Shown piece after piece: positions 63,716 through 64,000 of a stretch of DNA of 64,000 bases; position 1 is the first letter of the stretch; each line of letters begins with the position of its first letter. A program made the translations under genes and the position numbers. Origin of the DNA: G963668185 sp965237445 (GTDB lineage: Bacteria > Chloroflexota > Dehalococcoidia > Lucifugimonadales > G963668185); NCBI GenBank assembly GCA_965237445.1, contig OZ250142.1, positions 2,418,001-2,482,000 of the forward strand, written 5' to 3'. Below the pieces are notes generated by a model that saw only the letters and a list, made by a program, of their open reading frames with translations, did no database searches and was not told the DNA's origin.

Positions 63716-64000
63716 TCAGTCCTGTCCTTTGTCCATCGGAAACGTTTGCCGTTCCAGCGTCACGATTCTGCTCCTCCAAACTTGGCCGCCGATACCCTCG
63801 AGCGCCCGTTGTCCGGGCCGGTCCACCTCCAACACTCGCTCTAGCAGCGCTTCTCCGAAATCGGCGACATATCCGCATCTTTTCCGGAACCCGTTCAAGG
63901 TGTGCCTCTCCCCTCCTAGCAGGACGTGGCCGATAGAGCCTTCGTGAGCGGCAAACACCGATCTCGTCACCTCGCAGCACTTGTCGTACAGTTCCCGTAC
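63716..64000 (-). CDS. Unknown protein, C-terminal part only
   Basis: The frame is open to the window edge, so the gene starts outside. The visible 94 residues (VRELYDKCCEVTRSVFAAHE, GSIGHVLLGGERHTLNGFRK, RCGYVADFGEALLERVLEVD, then WRSRIVTLERQTFPMDKGQD) show no motif I can name. It ends 7 bases before the D-aminoacylase start, which suggests cotranscription. Confidence 0.5.
   Translation of the reverse strand, partial: VRELYDKCCEVTRSVFAAHEGSIGHVLLGGERHTLNGFRKRCGYVADFGEALLERVLEVDRPGQRALEGIGGQVWRSRIVTLERQTFPMDKGQD

Overview
The window looks like a chromosomal segment of a GC-rich, free-living bacterium, most likely a Chloroflexota member related to Dehalococcoidia/SAR202. The support is indirect: LL-diaminopimelate aminotransferase (DapL) next to dapF, a DUF6391 protein, a UMF1-type MFS protein, several oxidoreductases and amidohydrolases of kinds common in that group, a luciferase-like flavin enzyme, and many short GC-rich palindromic repeats. 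No rRNA is present; one tRNA-Arg(TCT) lies at 9625-9701. No CRISPR array or integrated phage was seen.

Layout. 1-4.2 kb: miaA (cut by the window edge and frameshifted), dapF, dapL, hflX. 4.6-5.7 kb: a minus-strand gene with a TIR-like nucleotide-binding domain, a good sigma70-type promoter and a 16-bp palindrome in its leader. 6.2-8.3 kb: a lipoprotein S41 protease, smpB, a terminator and a small HTH gene. 8.8-14.9 kb: DUF6391, tRNA-Arg, a membrane-anchored unknown, a UMF1 transporter, an FAD oxidase and an amidohydrolase. 14.7-25.4 kb: a repeat-rich accessory stretch. In it a Phd/VapC-type toxin-antitoxin pair sits between two copies of the amidohydrolase 3' end. It also holds the imuB-dnaE2 mutagenesis pair (imuB frameshifted), a DUF2283 gene and a fused Gfo/Idh/MocA-aldo/keto reductase. 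25.5-33.3 kb: an SRAP protein, a metalloprotease, two MFS transporters, an LLM flavin oxidoreductase and three split thiamine-diphosphate decarboxylase-like subunits. 33.5-42.4 kb: an NHLRC2-like thioredoxin, a DUF255 protein, a fluoride channel, a zeta-toxin pseudogene and glcDEF. 43-52 kb: an SDR, aroC, a molybdenum hydroxylase and a GldA/GldFG/DUF4340 transport operon. 52-64 kb: DUF3500, an IS110 element, MOSC, phosphotriesterase-like, RidA, a cation/proton antiporter with a rhodanese tail, an IS5-type remnant, a DUF3800 pseudogene, a DAO-type oxidoreductase, a D-aminoacylase and a partial unknown gene.

The strongest biological signal is selenocysteine. Two unrelated genes, 24 kb apart and on opposite strands, carry an in-frame TGA exactly where their families have a redox-active cysteine. 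One is the NHLRC2-like thioredoxin (Cys-Sec-Ile-Asn-Cys, TGA at 33624-33626). The other is the rhodanese domain fused to the antiporter (Tyr-Cys-Ala-Sec-Pro, TGA at 57457-57459). Each TGA is followed by a hairpin with the spacing and loop expected of a bacterial SECIS. Standard gene calling would start the first gene too late and end the second too early.

A second signal is a family of three ~230-bp elements (25.2, 42.6 and 59.3 kb). They share a 19-bp leader with fixed spacing, GTGCTA-N3-T-N4-GCATG, and, 158-180 bp later, an AGCTAYGAAA box followed by three 10-bp direct repeats. The base conservation holds although the reading frame across the repeats differs between copies.
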